Source: Bacteroidota bacterium (GTDB lineage Bacteria > Bacteroidota > Bacteroidia > JABEUT01). From it: a stretch of DNA of 41,758 bases. Position numbers and translations under genes: made by a program. Location of the stretch: assembly GCA_013288345.1 (NCBI GenBank), contig JABDCA010000002.1:113686-155443 (forward strand), in the 5' to 3' direction. Shown here one piece after another: positions 1-8,132 of this stretch; position 1 is the stretch's first letter, and every line of letters begins with the position of its first letter. The notes under the pieces are model-generated. The model did not search any database. It saw only the letters and a list, made by a program, of their open reading frames with translations, and was not told the origin of the DNA.

Positions 1-2
1 AT

Positions 3-602
3 ATTAATTTCCGCTCACCGCTAATGGAGTTAGGGCTTCAGGCTGAATATTATTTTTATCAGAGTAGTCACATAGGGCACCGTTATCATATTCAGCATGC
101 CAGTGGTTTTAAGCGTTTAAATATCGATGGGTATGTTTTTGTTGGCATAGGAGGCTTTTATTTTAATCCGCAAGGACAATATAGTGATGGTACATGGTAT
201 AACTTGAGGCCATTACATACTGAAGGTGAAGGAATGCCCGGTGGTCCTGCTGAGTATTCTCAAATAGGGATTTGTATACCTGCAGGTATTGGTGTTAAGT
301 ATAATATAACTCCACAATTTACTATTGGCTTAGAAATATCAGACAGGATATGGACAAGCAGTGATTATATGGATGATACCCATAATGTTTATTACGATTA
401 TTCTGCCATATTAAGTAAGTATGGCCCTATAGCTGCGTATTTTTCCGATCCATCATTGCATAGCATAATACAACCTATTGAGCCTGATAAGGCAGGCGAA
501 GAACGTGGAGATCCTAAGCATAACGATACTTATATGTTCTCTTTTATAACGGTTACTTATTCCACATCTTCATTTCACCGAAGGACAAGGTCGAAGTTTT
601 AA
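3..602 (+). CDS. DUF6089-like outer-membrane beta-barrel protein, 5' end cut off by window
   Basis: The reading frame is open from base 3 (I-N-F-R-S-P-L before the first ATG at 24), so the gene begins upstream of the window and about 200 C-terminal residues are present. Seen: alternating aromatic/polar strands (LGLQAEYYFY, YVFVGIGGFYF, IGVKYNITPQFTIGLEIS), a typical small Bacteroidota outer-membrane barrel. The phrase N-F-R-S-P-L-x-E-L followed by a Y-F strand is what I associate with the DUF6089 family, whose function is unknown. The basic tail RRTRSKF is odd for a barrel, which usually ends in an aromatic residue; here F is last, which fits. The stop shares the palindrome TTAA (599-602) with the stop of the convergent DUF1015 gene. 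Family assignment is from motif memory only. Confidence 0.6.
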   Translation: MNFRSPLMELGLQAEYYFYQSSHIGHRYHIQHASGFKRLNIDGYVFVGIGGFYFNPQGQYSDGTWYNLRPLHTEGEGMPGGPAEYSQIGICIPAGIGVKYNITPQFTIGLEISDRIWTSSDYMDDTHNVYYDYSAILSKYGPIAAYFSDPSLHSIIQPIEPDKAGEERGDPKHNDTYMFSFITVTYSTSSFHRRTRSKF

Positions 603-1837
603 TTACTCAGGCTATACACAAGTAATCCGCTTTCAAATTTAGGTTCTATCCAGGTAGATTTTGGTGGCATCTCTTTGCCAATATCAGCTACTGCCTTCAG
701 TTCTTCAAACGAGATGGGGTAGAGGCAGAAGGCTGCTTTCATTTTCTCTCCGTCAACACTGTTCTTTATTTCTTCAATATCTTTTACTCCTGGAATAAAA
801 GCTATCCTCTTATCATTTCTCAAATCTTTAATGCCTAGTATAGGGCTCAAAATAAAATTCGACAGCATGCTTACATCAAGGCTGTTTACCGGATCTGCAT
901 CTTTATTGAGACCGTCTTTTATTTTCAGCAGATACCATTGTTTATTTATATACATACCAATTTCTCTGGCAGAGGAGGGCTTGCATACGGTATCGCCGTA
1001 TGCTGCTATGGTGAAACACTTTTCAATTTCCTTAAAGAACGATTCCTGTGTATGGCCGTTAAGGCTTGTAACCATACGGTCGAAGTTGAAGATGGTTAGC
1101 TCCGTATCGGCAAAAATGGCAGCCATAAAAAAGTTGTAGGGCTCATTACCCGTATGGGAAGGGTTGTTTTCTTTTTTTGATTTTGCTAATAATGTTGATG
1201 AAGCAGCCCTGTGGTGACCATCGGCAATATACAGGTTAGGGATATTATTAAATAACCCGGATATTTTTTTCAGATCATCTGCCTCCGATACCTTCCAAAT
1301 GGAATGCTCTATATCGTCAGCTTTGAAATTATAGAGTGCAGCAGCTTTTGTTTTTAGAAGTAAAAAGTCGTGCAGCTCTTTATTATATGGATGTGTAAGA
1401 CATACAGGTTCTGCATTAAAATCGCAGATGGTCAAATATTCCTTCAGTTTCTTTTCGCGCTCTGCAAGGGTTTGCTCGTGTATTTTTATAATACCTTTTT
1501 CGTACTCATCAACCGAAGCGAGGGCTATTATGCCAACGTGCGAGATACTATCTTTCACTTGCCTGTACACATAAAAGCAAGGCTCTCTGTCTTGCTTAAA
1601 TAACTGGTTGTGCCTGAATTCGTCGAACTTATTTTTAATAGAATGCAGTTGCTCACTGTATATTTCCTTTCTTGTTTTTGCAGCATAAATTACCTGTAAA
1701 AACGAATCAGGGTTATTGGCAAGTATATGTTGAATGGTTGATGCCTTATATCTTTCCACTGCATGCGATACAATGTGTTGTACTTTATCTGCAGCGGGCC
1801 TGATGGCTTTAAAAGGTTTTATTGTCGACATAAACAA
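599..1837 (-). CDS. DUF1015 family protein
   Basis: 412 residues, close to the family's usual length of about 400. The diagnostic motif is IADGHHR at residues 204-210, and the N-terminus IKPFKAIRP is also typical. No signal peptide or membrane segment is seen, so it is probably cytoplasmic. The biochemical function of DUF1015 is not established; the paired histidines suggest a catalytic or metal site (inference). Either ATG at 1837 or the one at 1831 could be the start, and 1831 gives the more usual N-terminus. It lies 15 nt after lepB on the same strand and is probably the last gene of the operon beginning at 5526. Its stop overlaps that of the opposing barrel gene. Confidence 0.85.
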   Translation of the reverse strand: MFMSTIKPFKAIRPAADKVQHIVSHAVERYKASTIQHILANNPDSFLQVIYAAKTRKEIYSEQLHSIKNKFDEFRHNQLFKQDREPCFYVYRQVKDSISHVGIIALASVDEYEKGIIKIHEQTLAEREKKLKEYLTICDFNAEPVCLTHPYNKELHDFLLLKTKAAALYNFKADDIEHSIWKVSEADDLKKISGLFNNIPNLYIADGHHRAASSTLLAKSKKENNPSHTGNEPYNFFMAAIFADTELTIFNFDRMVTSLNGHTQESFFKEIEKCFTIAAYGDTVCKPSSAREIGMYINKQWYLLKIKDGLNKDADPVNSLDVSMLSNFILSPILGIKDLRNDKRIAFIPGVKDIEEIKNSVDGEKMKAAFCLYPISFEELKAVADIGKEMPPKSTWIEPKFESGLLVYSLSN

Positions 1838-1852
1838 TATAAAAGTAACAGA

Positions 1853-2917
1853 TTATTTTATCCCTTTAAAGCAACGGCTGCCATTTGTTCGTTTCCATAG
1901 CGATTGCCCCCTTGGGCCGGGGTTTGCCGAAAAGGCAACAAATGAAGCTTTGCCAATAATATGGTCTTCGGGTACAAAGCCCCAATAGCGCGAATCAATT
2001 GAATTGTTGCGGTTATCGCCCATCATAAAATAGTAATCCATTTTAAAAGTATAGTGGGTTGTGTACGTGCCATCAATAAATATAGAATCATTCCTGGTTG
2101 TAAGCTTATGGTGTTCGTATATGCCTATTATCTTTTCATATAAGGATATGCTGTCCGTATTTAAATGAACGGTCATTCCTTTTTTTGGCACAACTATAGG
2201 GCCATAATTATCTTCGGTCCATAAAAAGTGTGGGCCATTAGGGAAAAGAACATTAGGTGTATAGGAAGTAATAGAAGGATTTACTGAAGTAACAAATGGA
2301 AATTTACGTAATGAGTCGGCCTGTGCCTTGGTCATCATAAAAATATATTCCTTGCTGCTCGTGGCTACTTCTGTTTCTTCGATGTGTAGTTTATTATGTG
2401 CAAACGATTCAAGTGTATCGGTTGTTGCTTTTATAAAATACGAATAATGAAAATCGGGCAAGTCATCAATTGGCTTTTTACCAATAAAAACATCCCTATC
2501 GAATATTTGTAGGGTATCTCCGGGTAAGCCAATGCAGCGTTTCATGTAGTTGCCGCGTTTATCTACGGGCCTGTCAATTTCGAGCGGGTAATTAAAAACC
2601 ACCACATCATTGCGTTTAATATGCGAATAGGCCGGTAGCCTGAAATAAGGAATCTCTATCCAGGTAAGGTAGGAATGGGTATGAGATGTAAAAGGTATTC
2701 TGTTGCCTGAAAAAGGAAGTGAGAGCAATGTTTGAATGAAGCGCGGGCCGTAAGCCAGTTTATTTACCCATACCAAATCTCCCGGTTCAACCTCGCCCTC
2801 CATCGAACTTGATGAGATGTAAGAAAATGAACCCACAAAATTGATGAGTATAAATACTATAACAAACACCCATAAAAGAAGCGAGAACATTTCCCTTAAG
2901 AATGATTTTTTTTTCAC
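1853..2917 (-). CDS. lepB: signal peptidase I (S26 family), enlarged Bacteroidota form
   Basis: Cleaves signal peptides from exported proteins at the periplasmic face of the inner membrane. Seen: one N-terminal membrane segment (about residues 12-30), then box B around the catalytic serine S38 (S-S-S-M-E-G with following G-D-L-V-W-V), the general-base lysine K126 in YMKRCIGLPGD, and the conserved box E GDNRNNSIDSRYWGFVP near the C-terminus. At 354 residues it is longer than many bacterial enzymes. An insertion of about 150 residues lies between the lysine box and the GDNR box, as is common in this phylum. It sits in a same-strand run with an outer-membrane barrel gene (33 nt between the annotated ORFs) and the DUF1015 gene. 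Confidence 0.93.
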   Translation of the reverse strand: MKKKSFLREMFSLLLWVFVIVFILINFVGSFSYISSSSMEGEVEPGDLVWVNKLAYGPRFIQTLLSLPFSGNRIPFTSHTHSYLTWIEIPYFRLPAYSHIKRNDVVVFNYPLEIDRPVDKRGNYMKRCIGLPGDTLQIFDRDVFIGKKPIDDLPDFHYSYFIKATTDTLESFAHNKLHIEETEVATSSKEYIFMMTKAQADSLRKFPFVTSVNPSITSYTPNVLFPNGPHFLWTEDNYGPIVVPKKGMTVHLNTDSISLYEKIIGIYEHHKLTTRNDSIFIDGTYTTHYTFKMDYYFMMGDNRNNSIDSRYWGFVPEDHIIGKASFVAFSANPGPRGQSLWKRTNGSRCFKGIK

Positions 2918-2950
2918 AATGAATTCTTTAATTCCGTGTTAATTTAAAAC

Positions 2951-3751
2951 CTACAGGCGCAAGCCGAATTTAAAGGCCAGCGTATTTAATGAAAACTGAA
3001 CATTATTTGAGCCCATTCCGTTTCCATTATAAATAAACGGAGACACCCCGTATTTATATTCAATTTCTAAATACCAGGCATTGCCATTACGCAGTGCGTT
3101 GTGCTGGTAACCAAGGCTGGCTTCAATAATGCCACTGCCTTGTGCGGTTATAAGGTGGTAAGCGCTTACTATATCATTCTGTCCTTCCCATACAAAGGGG
3201 TGTTTAGTGTCTTCTGTACTGGTTACGGTTGCATTATTAAATAGCAGATAGCGAAAGGCCCATCCCAAGGTGGCATAAAATGTTTTTACATTCCTCTCTT
3301 CATTCGAGAAATTCATCTTGTACAAAATAGGTATTTGTATTTCGTCAAGCGAAATATCGTGGTTGTATACCAGGCTATCGTTGTAAAGAAAAGAATAACC
3401 TTTGGCAAAAAAATAAGAGTCAAAATTAAAGCCCTCGTTCATATAATCGATACCCGTTATTATGTCAGAATTTTTCATGATAGGTATCTCCAGCTTAAGG
3501 CCAAGGGTATAGGGTGTGCCGTCTCCGGTTGTGTTTTCGCCGGTGGTATAATTGGGGTCGGTTACATAAAACTGCTGCAACAGGCCAAAGTCTATACGCA
3601 CTTTTACCTTTCTCCCCTGCATGGGCGATTCGGGTTGTACTTGTTTAAACGGGTCGAAATGGAATAGATACCTTGAGGCACTTTGTGCATTACAGTTGTA
3701 TGACAAAAGTAAAAGCATTCCCGCAAAGAGTAAGCGACTTGTCTTTGTCAT
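2951..3751 (-). CDS. outer-membrane beta-barrel protein (PorT-like fold)
   Basis: 266 residues from ATG 3751. A TTG 33 nt upstream (3784) is in frame, but the ATG gives a clean signal peptide (MTKTSRLLFAGMLLLLSYN, then C-N-A-Q), so I prefer it. The mature protein has alternating strands (KVRIDFGLLQQFYV, LGLKLEIPI, SLGYQHNAL, LEIEYKYGV) and ends in an F-x-F-G-L-R-L strand, as expected of an 8- to 10-strand barrel. No specific ligand or partner can be named. It starts 35 nt after the permease stop and precedes lepB, so it is probably co-transcribed. Generic 'outer membrane beta-barrel' is as far as the sequence takes me. Confidence 0.7.
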   Translation of the reverse strand: MTKTSRLLFAGMLLLLSYNCNAQSASRYLFHFDPFKQVQPESPMQGRKVKVRIDFGLLQQFYVTDPNYTTGENTTGDGTPYTLGLKLEIPIMKNSDIITGIDYMNEGFNFDSYFFAKGYSFLYNDSLVYNHDISLDEIQIPILYKMNFSNEERNVKTFYATLGWAFRYLLFNNATVTSTEDTKHPFVWEGQNDIVSAYHLITAQGSGIIEASLGYQHNALRNGNAWYLEIEYKYGVSPFIYNGNGMGSNNVQFSLNTLAFKFGLRL

Positions 3752-3786
3752 AAAAGTCAACAATTGCCTTTTAGCAATAGGCAAAT

Positions 3787-5526
3787 TTAAGCATTTAGCT
3801 TTCTTAAATTACTATGCTTCATGCCATAGCTGAAATATATTATCAGCCCTATCATTAGCCATATAGCAAACCATGCCCAGTTAACCACTGCTAACTGAGT
3901 CATTAGGTAGAAACACGATAATACCCCCAACACCGGAATAAGCGATAGCTTACGCAGTATAGAGAACACCAGCAGCAGCGAGCAGATGATCAAGAAAACA
4001 AAGTATGGTATGCGCTCAATAAATGCATCAGAATAGCTTATGTTTTCGCTTTTTGCTATGCCGTTCAGGTTAAAGAAATCGGATAAAGTGCCCGGTGCAA
4101 AATATTGGAATATAGCAATAGTAGCTATAAAGATTATTGGCAGTAAATACCTGCCGTTTATATAAGGCACTTTAAATTTAGGTGCAGGCCCGCTTTTGTC
4201 TTTCGATAGCATAAGTATACCGCCGCAAACCAATATAAATGCAAACAAAGTGCCAATACTGGTAAGGTCGGTTACAAAGTTCGAATCGAGTACCAGGGCA
4301 GGAATACCTACTAAAAAGCCGGTAACTATCGTTGCGAATGAAGGGGTCTTGAATTTAGGATGCACTCTTTTAAATGCAGGTGGCAAAAGGCCATCGCGGC
4401 TCATACTCATCCAAATACGGGGTTGGCCCAACTGGAACACTAACATTACACTTGTAGTAGCTACAACAGCGCTTAATGCAATAATGCCGCCAAACCAATA
4501 CATACCTATCGAGTTGAAAGCATTGGCCAAAAAGGCTTCTGTGTTCAGGTTGGTGTATTTGGTCATACCTGTCAAAACTAGGGCCAATAAAATATATAAT
4601 ACCGTACAGGCAATGAGCGAATACATCATACCCTTTGGCAGATCTCGTTGAGGGTCCTTGCATTCTTCTGCCGTGGTAGATATAGCATCGAAGCCTATAT
4701 AGGCAAAGAATATTGCCGATACACCCTTCATAACTCCACCCATACCATTAGGTAAAAAAGGAGTCCAGTTGGCAGGTTTAATATGCAGGAAGCCTATTGC
4801 AATTACAGCTACTACTACCAATAATTTAAATGCCACCATCAGGTTACTGCCGGTGCGCGATTCTTTAATACCTACAAATGCCAGCCATGTAATAAGGAAT
4901 GTGATTAACAATGCAGGGAAGTTGAGTATGATGGGTATACTACCCAAATGCGGAGCGCCGGTCCATAGTTGGTGGTAGGCAGTTATATCTGGAGTAATAG
5001 TAGCATGTTGCTCAGTAAGTTTTAAAAACTGGTCGTTGCCGCTTTTTACCTCAAAAAAACTGGTGCTTAAATAATCGGGTATAGTAACACCCAAATTTTG
5101 AAACAAAGTCTTTAGGTTCGATGACCAGGAAATGGCTACGACTACGTTACCAATAGCATATTCCATAATAAGGGCCCAGCCAATTATCCATGCGGTTAAT
5201 TCGCCAAAAGCAACATAAGAGTAGGTATAAGCGCTACCTGAAATAGGTACACGTGAAGCAAACTCGGCATAACAAAGCGCAGAAAAAGCACATACAATAG
5301 GAATGATAATAAAAAGGAAAATTACGCCCGGGCCACCATCAAAACAAGCTTTACCAACGGTCGAAAATATACCTGCGCCTACAATAGCTGCAATACCCAA
5401 TGCAGTAAGATCTCGTACGGTCAGTATTTTGTTCATGGCACCGCCACTGTGTGCATCTTCTTCGAGGCGGTCGAGTATTTGCTGGTGCGATTTTCGTTGA
5501 AACAGGTGCTTGCGGTTAAATGCCAT
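3787..5526 (-). CDS. APC-family amino-acid permease (cationic amino-acid transporter type)
   Basis: 579 residues with 12 or more hydrophobic helices. The first helix carries the APC consensus G-I-A-A-I-V-G-A-G-I-F, the unwound substrate-binding turn of the LeuT fold. The cytoplasmic head 'DAHSGGAMNKILTVRDLTALG' and the block SAIFFAYIGFDAISTTAEECKDPQRDLPKGM are typical of the CAT/YfnA branch, which imports amino acids with protons. Length and the two extra C-terminal helices fit that branch rather than shorter exchangers. The actual substrate cannot be read from sequence. A TAnnTTTG promoter lies directly upstream, so this is probably the first gene of the operon running to 599. Confidence 0.88.
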   Translation of the reverse strand: MAFNRKHLFQRKSHQQILDRLEEDAHSGGAMNKILTVRDLTALGIAAIVGAGIFSTVGKACFDGGPGVIFLFIIIPIVCAFSALCYAEFASRVPISGSAYTYSYVAFGELTAWIIGWALIMEYAIGNVVVAISWSSNLKTLFQNLGVTIPDYLSTSFFEVKSGNDQFLKLTEQHATITPDITAYHQLWTGAPHLGSIPIILNFPALLITFLITWLAFVGIKESRTGSNLMVAFKLLVVVAVIAIGFLHIKPANWTPFLPNGMGGVMKGVSAIFFAYIGFDAISTTAEECKDPQRDLPKGMMYSLIACTVLYILLALVLTGMTKYTNLNTEAFLANAFNSIGMYWFGGIIALSAVVATTSVMLVFQLGQPRIWMSMSRDGLLPPAFKRVHPKFKTPSFATIVTGFLVGIPALVLDSNFVTDLTSIGTLFAFILVCGGILMLSKDKSGPAPKFKVPYINGRYLLPIIFIATIAIFQYFAPGTLSDFFNLNGIAKSENISYSDAFIERIPYFVFLIICSLLLVFSILRKLSLIPVLGVLSCFYLMTQLAVVNWAWFAIWLMIGLIIYFSYGMKHSNLRKLNA

Positions 5527-5554
5527 GCAGAATGTTTTTGTTGTTATATAGTAT

Positions 5555-5588
5555 CAAAGATAAAATGTTTTAGTTACTTGTATTTCAA
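5555..5588 (-). promoter_or_regulatory. Bacteroidota-type promoter of the permease operon
   Basis: On the minus strand the -7 box is TATCTTTG (5555-5562), a full match to TAnnTTTG. A TTG -33 box sits at 5586-5588, 23 nt upstream. Transcription would start about 25 nt before the permease ATG. The -33 box is at the very edge of the CACAGAG inverted repeat at 5586-5700. Confidence 0.6.
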
Positions 5589-5700
5589 CACAGAGTTCAC
5601 GGAGCATTATGAGTTACACAGAGTTGTATATATCATTATAGAAGTGTCATTACATTATTTTTCTCTGTGAAACTCTGTTAACCCTGTGCTCTCTGTGTTG
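5586..5700. repeat. CACAGAG-type interspersed element with imperfect inverted arms
   Basis: The left end reads CAACACAGAG, with ACACAGAG recurring 28 nt further in. The right end is the inverse, CTCTGTGTTG, with CTCTGTG and CTCTGT inside. The arms of about 38 nt can fold over an AT-rich centre. Similar CACAGAG sequences are scattered between genes in many Bacteroidota genomes (recollection). It occupies the gap between two same-strand genes and could also act as a weak transcription barrier. Confidence 0.6.
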
Positions 5701-5721
5701 ATGATGAGTCATAATTATGCT

Positions 5722-7389
5722 TTAACTCTTTGCTGTTTTTTTGTATTTATCCTTGTCGTAGATCAGAAGCAGCAAAATAAGCATAAAAGGTATTACTACC
5801 GACTTATAACGTTCAATACCACCATAAAGAGGGGTCGAAATGCCAATAAGCACAAGCATTAGCAAACAATAATTAACGCAAAAAGCAATAGTATTATTGT
5901 TCGGGTTGTTCTTCTTGTAAAACACGAATGCAAGTATTATAAGTAATAGTATAAAAACATTTTCGCCGGAATAGATAAGAATTGCAGCCGAGCTTATCTC
6001 CTTAGGGAATGGCCTGATAATGGAAACAACAAGAGCATTAGGCACGGCAGAGATCAAGCCAAATAGAGTGGGCCTGAAAGGCGGAATGGCAATTGCACTT
6101 TTGGCAGGTTCTATGTAAGTATTGATAATGTAAGTGGCGCTGTCGTGCGCTGTAAGGTGTAATGTATCGTTATGGCCTTCGTGTATAAGGTCGAATTTTA
6201 AACCGGCTTTTAATCTGAAAGGGGCAATTTTTTTTGTGACTTCTTCCTGGTAACAAAAGGCAGCAGTAGAAAGATATTGAATGCCTCTTTTTCGGAGGCT
6301 ATCGGCATAGGCATTAACGGGTATAATGTTTACCGAATCTGTTACAGGTATGTAAGCAAATAGCGAATCATTGGCTGTTTCTTCCAAATAAATGCCTCCT
6401 TTGGTCAGGCGGATAAATTCCTTTTGCTTGTCCGATAATGTTTGGATGGGGTTAATGCTCGGGTAAATAGTGTTTATGTTCAGCCCAACTAAAAGATAAA
6501 TGGCTGTTACTGTTATATAGGTTATAAAGGGATGCTTAGCGGCAGGTTTTACTTTGCTGATAAGCACCTCTGAAATAAAACCCGGAATAATGCAGAGTAA
6601 AATGTAGGCTTTTGCTTCGAACAGCAAGATAAACCCGAGTAGTAGTAGCATGATAGACCACGGATTAAACGGATTAGGCGGGTTTTCACTGATTTTATCC
6701 CTGCCTTGTCGGCAGACAGGCGTTTTTATCTGTTGCATCCGTGTTATCTGTGTTCCATTAAGCAGCAACTTGAAGTAGTATATCGATAATCCCAAGCCCA
6801 GAAAAACAAAGCCCTCTTTTAAAATACCCGAGCTCCAAAGCAATACCGATGGAAAAAGGAATATGGCTGCAAACAATAACTTGGCTTTATCTTGTAGGTA
6901 AGGATAAAAAGCCTTGTATAAATAGGTAAGGCCTATGAATGAAATAAAGCACATAACAAGCACATGCACCCCATAATGCCCACCCGAAAAGAACATTAAC
7001 AAAGCATTGAACCTGATGATGAAATGGCTGTTGTTATATAAAGTGCTATCGTGCCCGTTTACCCAGCTTGCCATGGAGTGGTAATAGCCCTGTATTTTAC
7101 TGCCCCAATCTCCAATGCCTGTCATCATGGCTAAAAAATCAGATATATTGGTATGGACAGTTTGGTACATGAACTTTCCATCGTCGAAGTATTTAAAAAT
7201 ATCGGAGGTGTACCTGTTTTTGTAGTGGTGGGTATATATATACCAAAGCAAAGCGGCAAATAATAGCTTTAGCCCGAATGCCCCAACAGACCAAGCGCTA
7301 TTTAGGCCCGGAAGTTTAAATAATTTGGCTTTTAGAATGATAAAGGAGAACAGGAGCAGGTAAAAAGAGCAAAAAACTATATCTCCCAT
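5722..7389 (-). CDS. polytopic inner-membrane protein, possible polysaccharide-polymerase (EpsG/Wzy-like) type
   Basis: 555 residues with roughly ten hydrophobic helices (first at about 5-20, last at about 520-545) and a large polar loop after the middle. I recognise no diagnostic family motif. The run P-S-V-L-L-W-S-S-G-I-L-K-E-G after a helix resembles the P-x6-S-x3-K-E signature of EpsG-like exopolysaccharide polymerases, so a role in surface polysaccharide is possible but weakly supported. Oddity: residues around 'NGTQITRMQQIKTPVCRQGR' through 'NPFNPW' are translated from an interspersed repeat (6656-6756) in frame, placed between two helices. The gene has a -7 box, TATTTTTG, at 7417-7424 on its strand, with no clear -33 box. 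Confidence 0.6.
   Translation of the reverse strand: MGDIVFCSFYLLLFSFIILKAKLFKLPGLNSAWSVGAFGLKLLFAALLWYIYTHHYKNRYTSDIFKYFDDGKFMYQTVHTNISDFLAMMTGIGDWGSKIQGYYHSMASWVNGHDSTLYNNSHFIIRFNALLMFFSGGHYGVHVLVMCFISFIGLTYLYKAFYPYLQDKAKLLFAAIFLFPSVLLWSSGILKEGFVFLGLGLSIYYFKLLLNGTQITRMQQIKTPVCRQGRDKISENPPNPFNPWSIMLLLLGFILLFEAKAYILLCIIPGFISEVLISKVKPAAKHPFITYITVTAIYLLVGLNINTIYPSINPIQTLSDKQKEFIRLTKGGIYLEETANDSLFAYIPVTDSVNIIPVNAYADSLRKRGIQYLSTAAFCYQEEVTKKIAPFRLKAGLKFDLIHEGHNDTLHLTAHDSATYIINTYIEPAKSAIAIPPFRPTLFGLISAVPNALVVSIIRPFPKEISSAAILIYSGENVFILLLIILAFVFYKKNNPNNNTIAFCVNYCLLMLVLIGISTPLYGGIERYKSVVIPFMLILLLLIYDKDKYKKTAKS
6656..6756. repeat. interspersed repeat with palindromic core, inserted in frame in a coding region
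   Basis: The ends are 'ATCCGTG'-type motifs (CCACGGATTAAACGGATTA at the left, CATCCGTGTTATCTGTGTTCC-like at the right) around a palindromic core at 6700-6721 (CCTGCCTTGTCGGCAGACAGGC). The ATCxGTGAAAA part resembles 10404-10437, and the core resembles those at 10887-10909 and 40919-40938. Neighbouring hydrophobic helices look uninterrupted on both sides, so the repeat seems to have added about 34 residues to a loop. Confidence 0.75.
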
Positions 7390-7416
7390 GTTTTATACGT
7401 GTTGCTCAAAAATAGG

Positions 7417-7424
7417 GAATTTTA
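7417..7424 (-). promoter_or_regulatory. -7 promoter box upstream of the membrane-protein gene
   Basis: TATTTTTG on the minus strand matches TAnnTTTG and lies about 28 nt before the ATG at 7389. No convincing -33 box is visible. Confidence 0.4.
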
Positions 7425-7462
7425 AGAGAGTAGTAAGGGGTATGGAATAAGGGATAAGAAAA

Positions 7463-7759
7463 TTAACAGATGTATTGCATACTGGTTTTAATATGCTCCC
7501 AGTAACGTGGCTTTATACCTCCACGGGAAACAAGGTCCACCTTTCTGCCAACTATTTTTTCTAATTCATCTGCCAGGTCAATAAATTCCCAACCCATGTC
7601 GCCATTAAGTTCAACCATAATATCCACATCACTTTTGGTGGGGTCAAAGTCGGTACGTAACAATGAGCCAAATAGAGCCATTGCCGCAATAGGGTATTTT
7701 TTTTGCAACAGCGGTAAATTACTTACCAATAACGACCGTATTTTATCTGCTTCTTTCAT
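7463..7759 (-). CDS. MNT-type minimal nucleotidyltransferase
   Basis: 98 residues from ATG 7759. The frame stays open upstream to 7885, but a good promoter at 7775-7805 lies inside that extension, so the short form is chosen. Seen: the polymerase-beta-fold signature G31-S32 followed by S-D-V-D with D44 and D46 as metal ligands, and GRKVDLVSRGGIKPRYWEHI, typical of the family C-terminus. Stand-alone MNT proteins are usually antitoxins that modify a HEPN toxin by adding nucleotides (MntA/HepT systems). No HepT-type gene adjoins this one. The nearest HEPN-like gene is at 8133-9065 on the same strand, separated by a small divergent gene. It may therefore be an orphan. Confidence 0.85.
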   Translation of the reverse strand: MKEADKIRSLLVSNLPLLQKKYPIAAMALFGSLLRTDFDPTKSDVDIMVELNGDMGWEFIDLADELEKIVGRKVDLVSRGGIKPRYWEHIKTSMQYIC

Positions 7760-7774
7760 CGCTCTTTCTAAAAC

Positions 7775-7805
7775 AAAGGTACAAAAACTGTGGTTTATAG
7801 CCAAA
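7775..7805 (-). promoter_or_regulatory. promoter of the nucleotidyltransferase gene
   Basis: The minus strand reads TTTG (7802-7805), 19 nt, then TACCTTTG (7775-7782), a full match to the Bacteroidota consensus. Transcription would begin about 10 nt before ATG 7759, which excludes the longer reading frame as the product of this promoter. Confidence 0.65.
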
Positions 7806-7888
7806 TTGCTTATCTGTATTAATAAGCAGCGCAAGTTTTTATTTGTAGCGTCGTCAAATAAGATGTAGAACCAATAAAACCCCAAAAA

Positions 7889-7996
7889 ATGAAAAAGTTC
7901 ATCGTAATGTTGGTGATTCTTGCAGTAGCTGGTTCAGTAATGGCGCACCCCCATGGAAATGGAAAGCACCATCACGGCCATCACAAAGGCAAGTAA
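7889..7996 (+). CDS. small secreted His-rich peptide (35 residues)
   Basis: This is a short gene of ATG, 35 codons and TAA. The first 19 residues, MKKFIVMLVILAVAGSVMA, form a complete signal peptide ending in a V-M-A cleavage site. The remaining 16, HPHGNGKHHHGHHKGK, contain seven histidines, three lysines and no acidic residue. A strong intrinsic terminator follows 28 nt after the stop, supporting a real transcript. After cleavage the peptide would begin with histidine, and metal binding (Zn, Cu, Ni) in the periplasm or outside is a reasonable inference. I know no named family. A poor -7-like box TTTATTTG lies at 7838-7845. It is divergent from the nucleotidyltransferase gene. Confidence 0.7.
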   Translation: MKKFIVMLVILAVAGSVMAHPHGNGKHHHGHHKGK

Positions 7997-8023
7997 GAGC
8001 GCAGTTGTTATTTGAGAAAAGAG

Positions 8024-8046
8024 GAGGGCGAAAGCCCTCTTTTTTT
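8024..8046 (+). terminator. intrinsic terminator of the His-rich peptide gene
   Basis: Perfect stem GAGGGC (8024-8029) with GAAA loop and GCCCTC (8034-8039), followed by T8040 and six more T. It is directional for the plus strand and ends the 7889-7996 transcript. Confidence 0.9.
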
Positions 8047-8132
8047 GTTTTATTATTTCTGTTCTCTTTGTGTTAGGAGGAATGGGGTAAGCTTTATATG
8101 AGAAGAAATCCCTATAGATATAAGAAAGTGAA

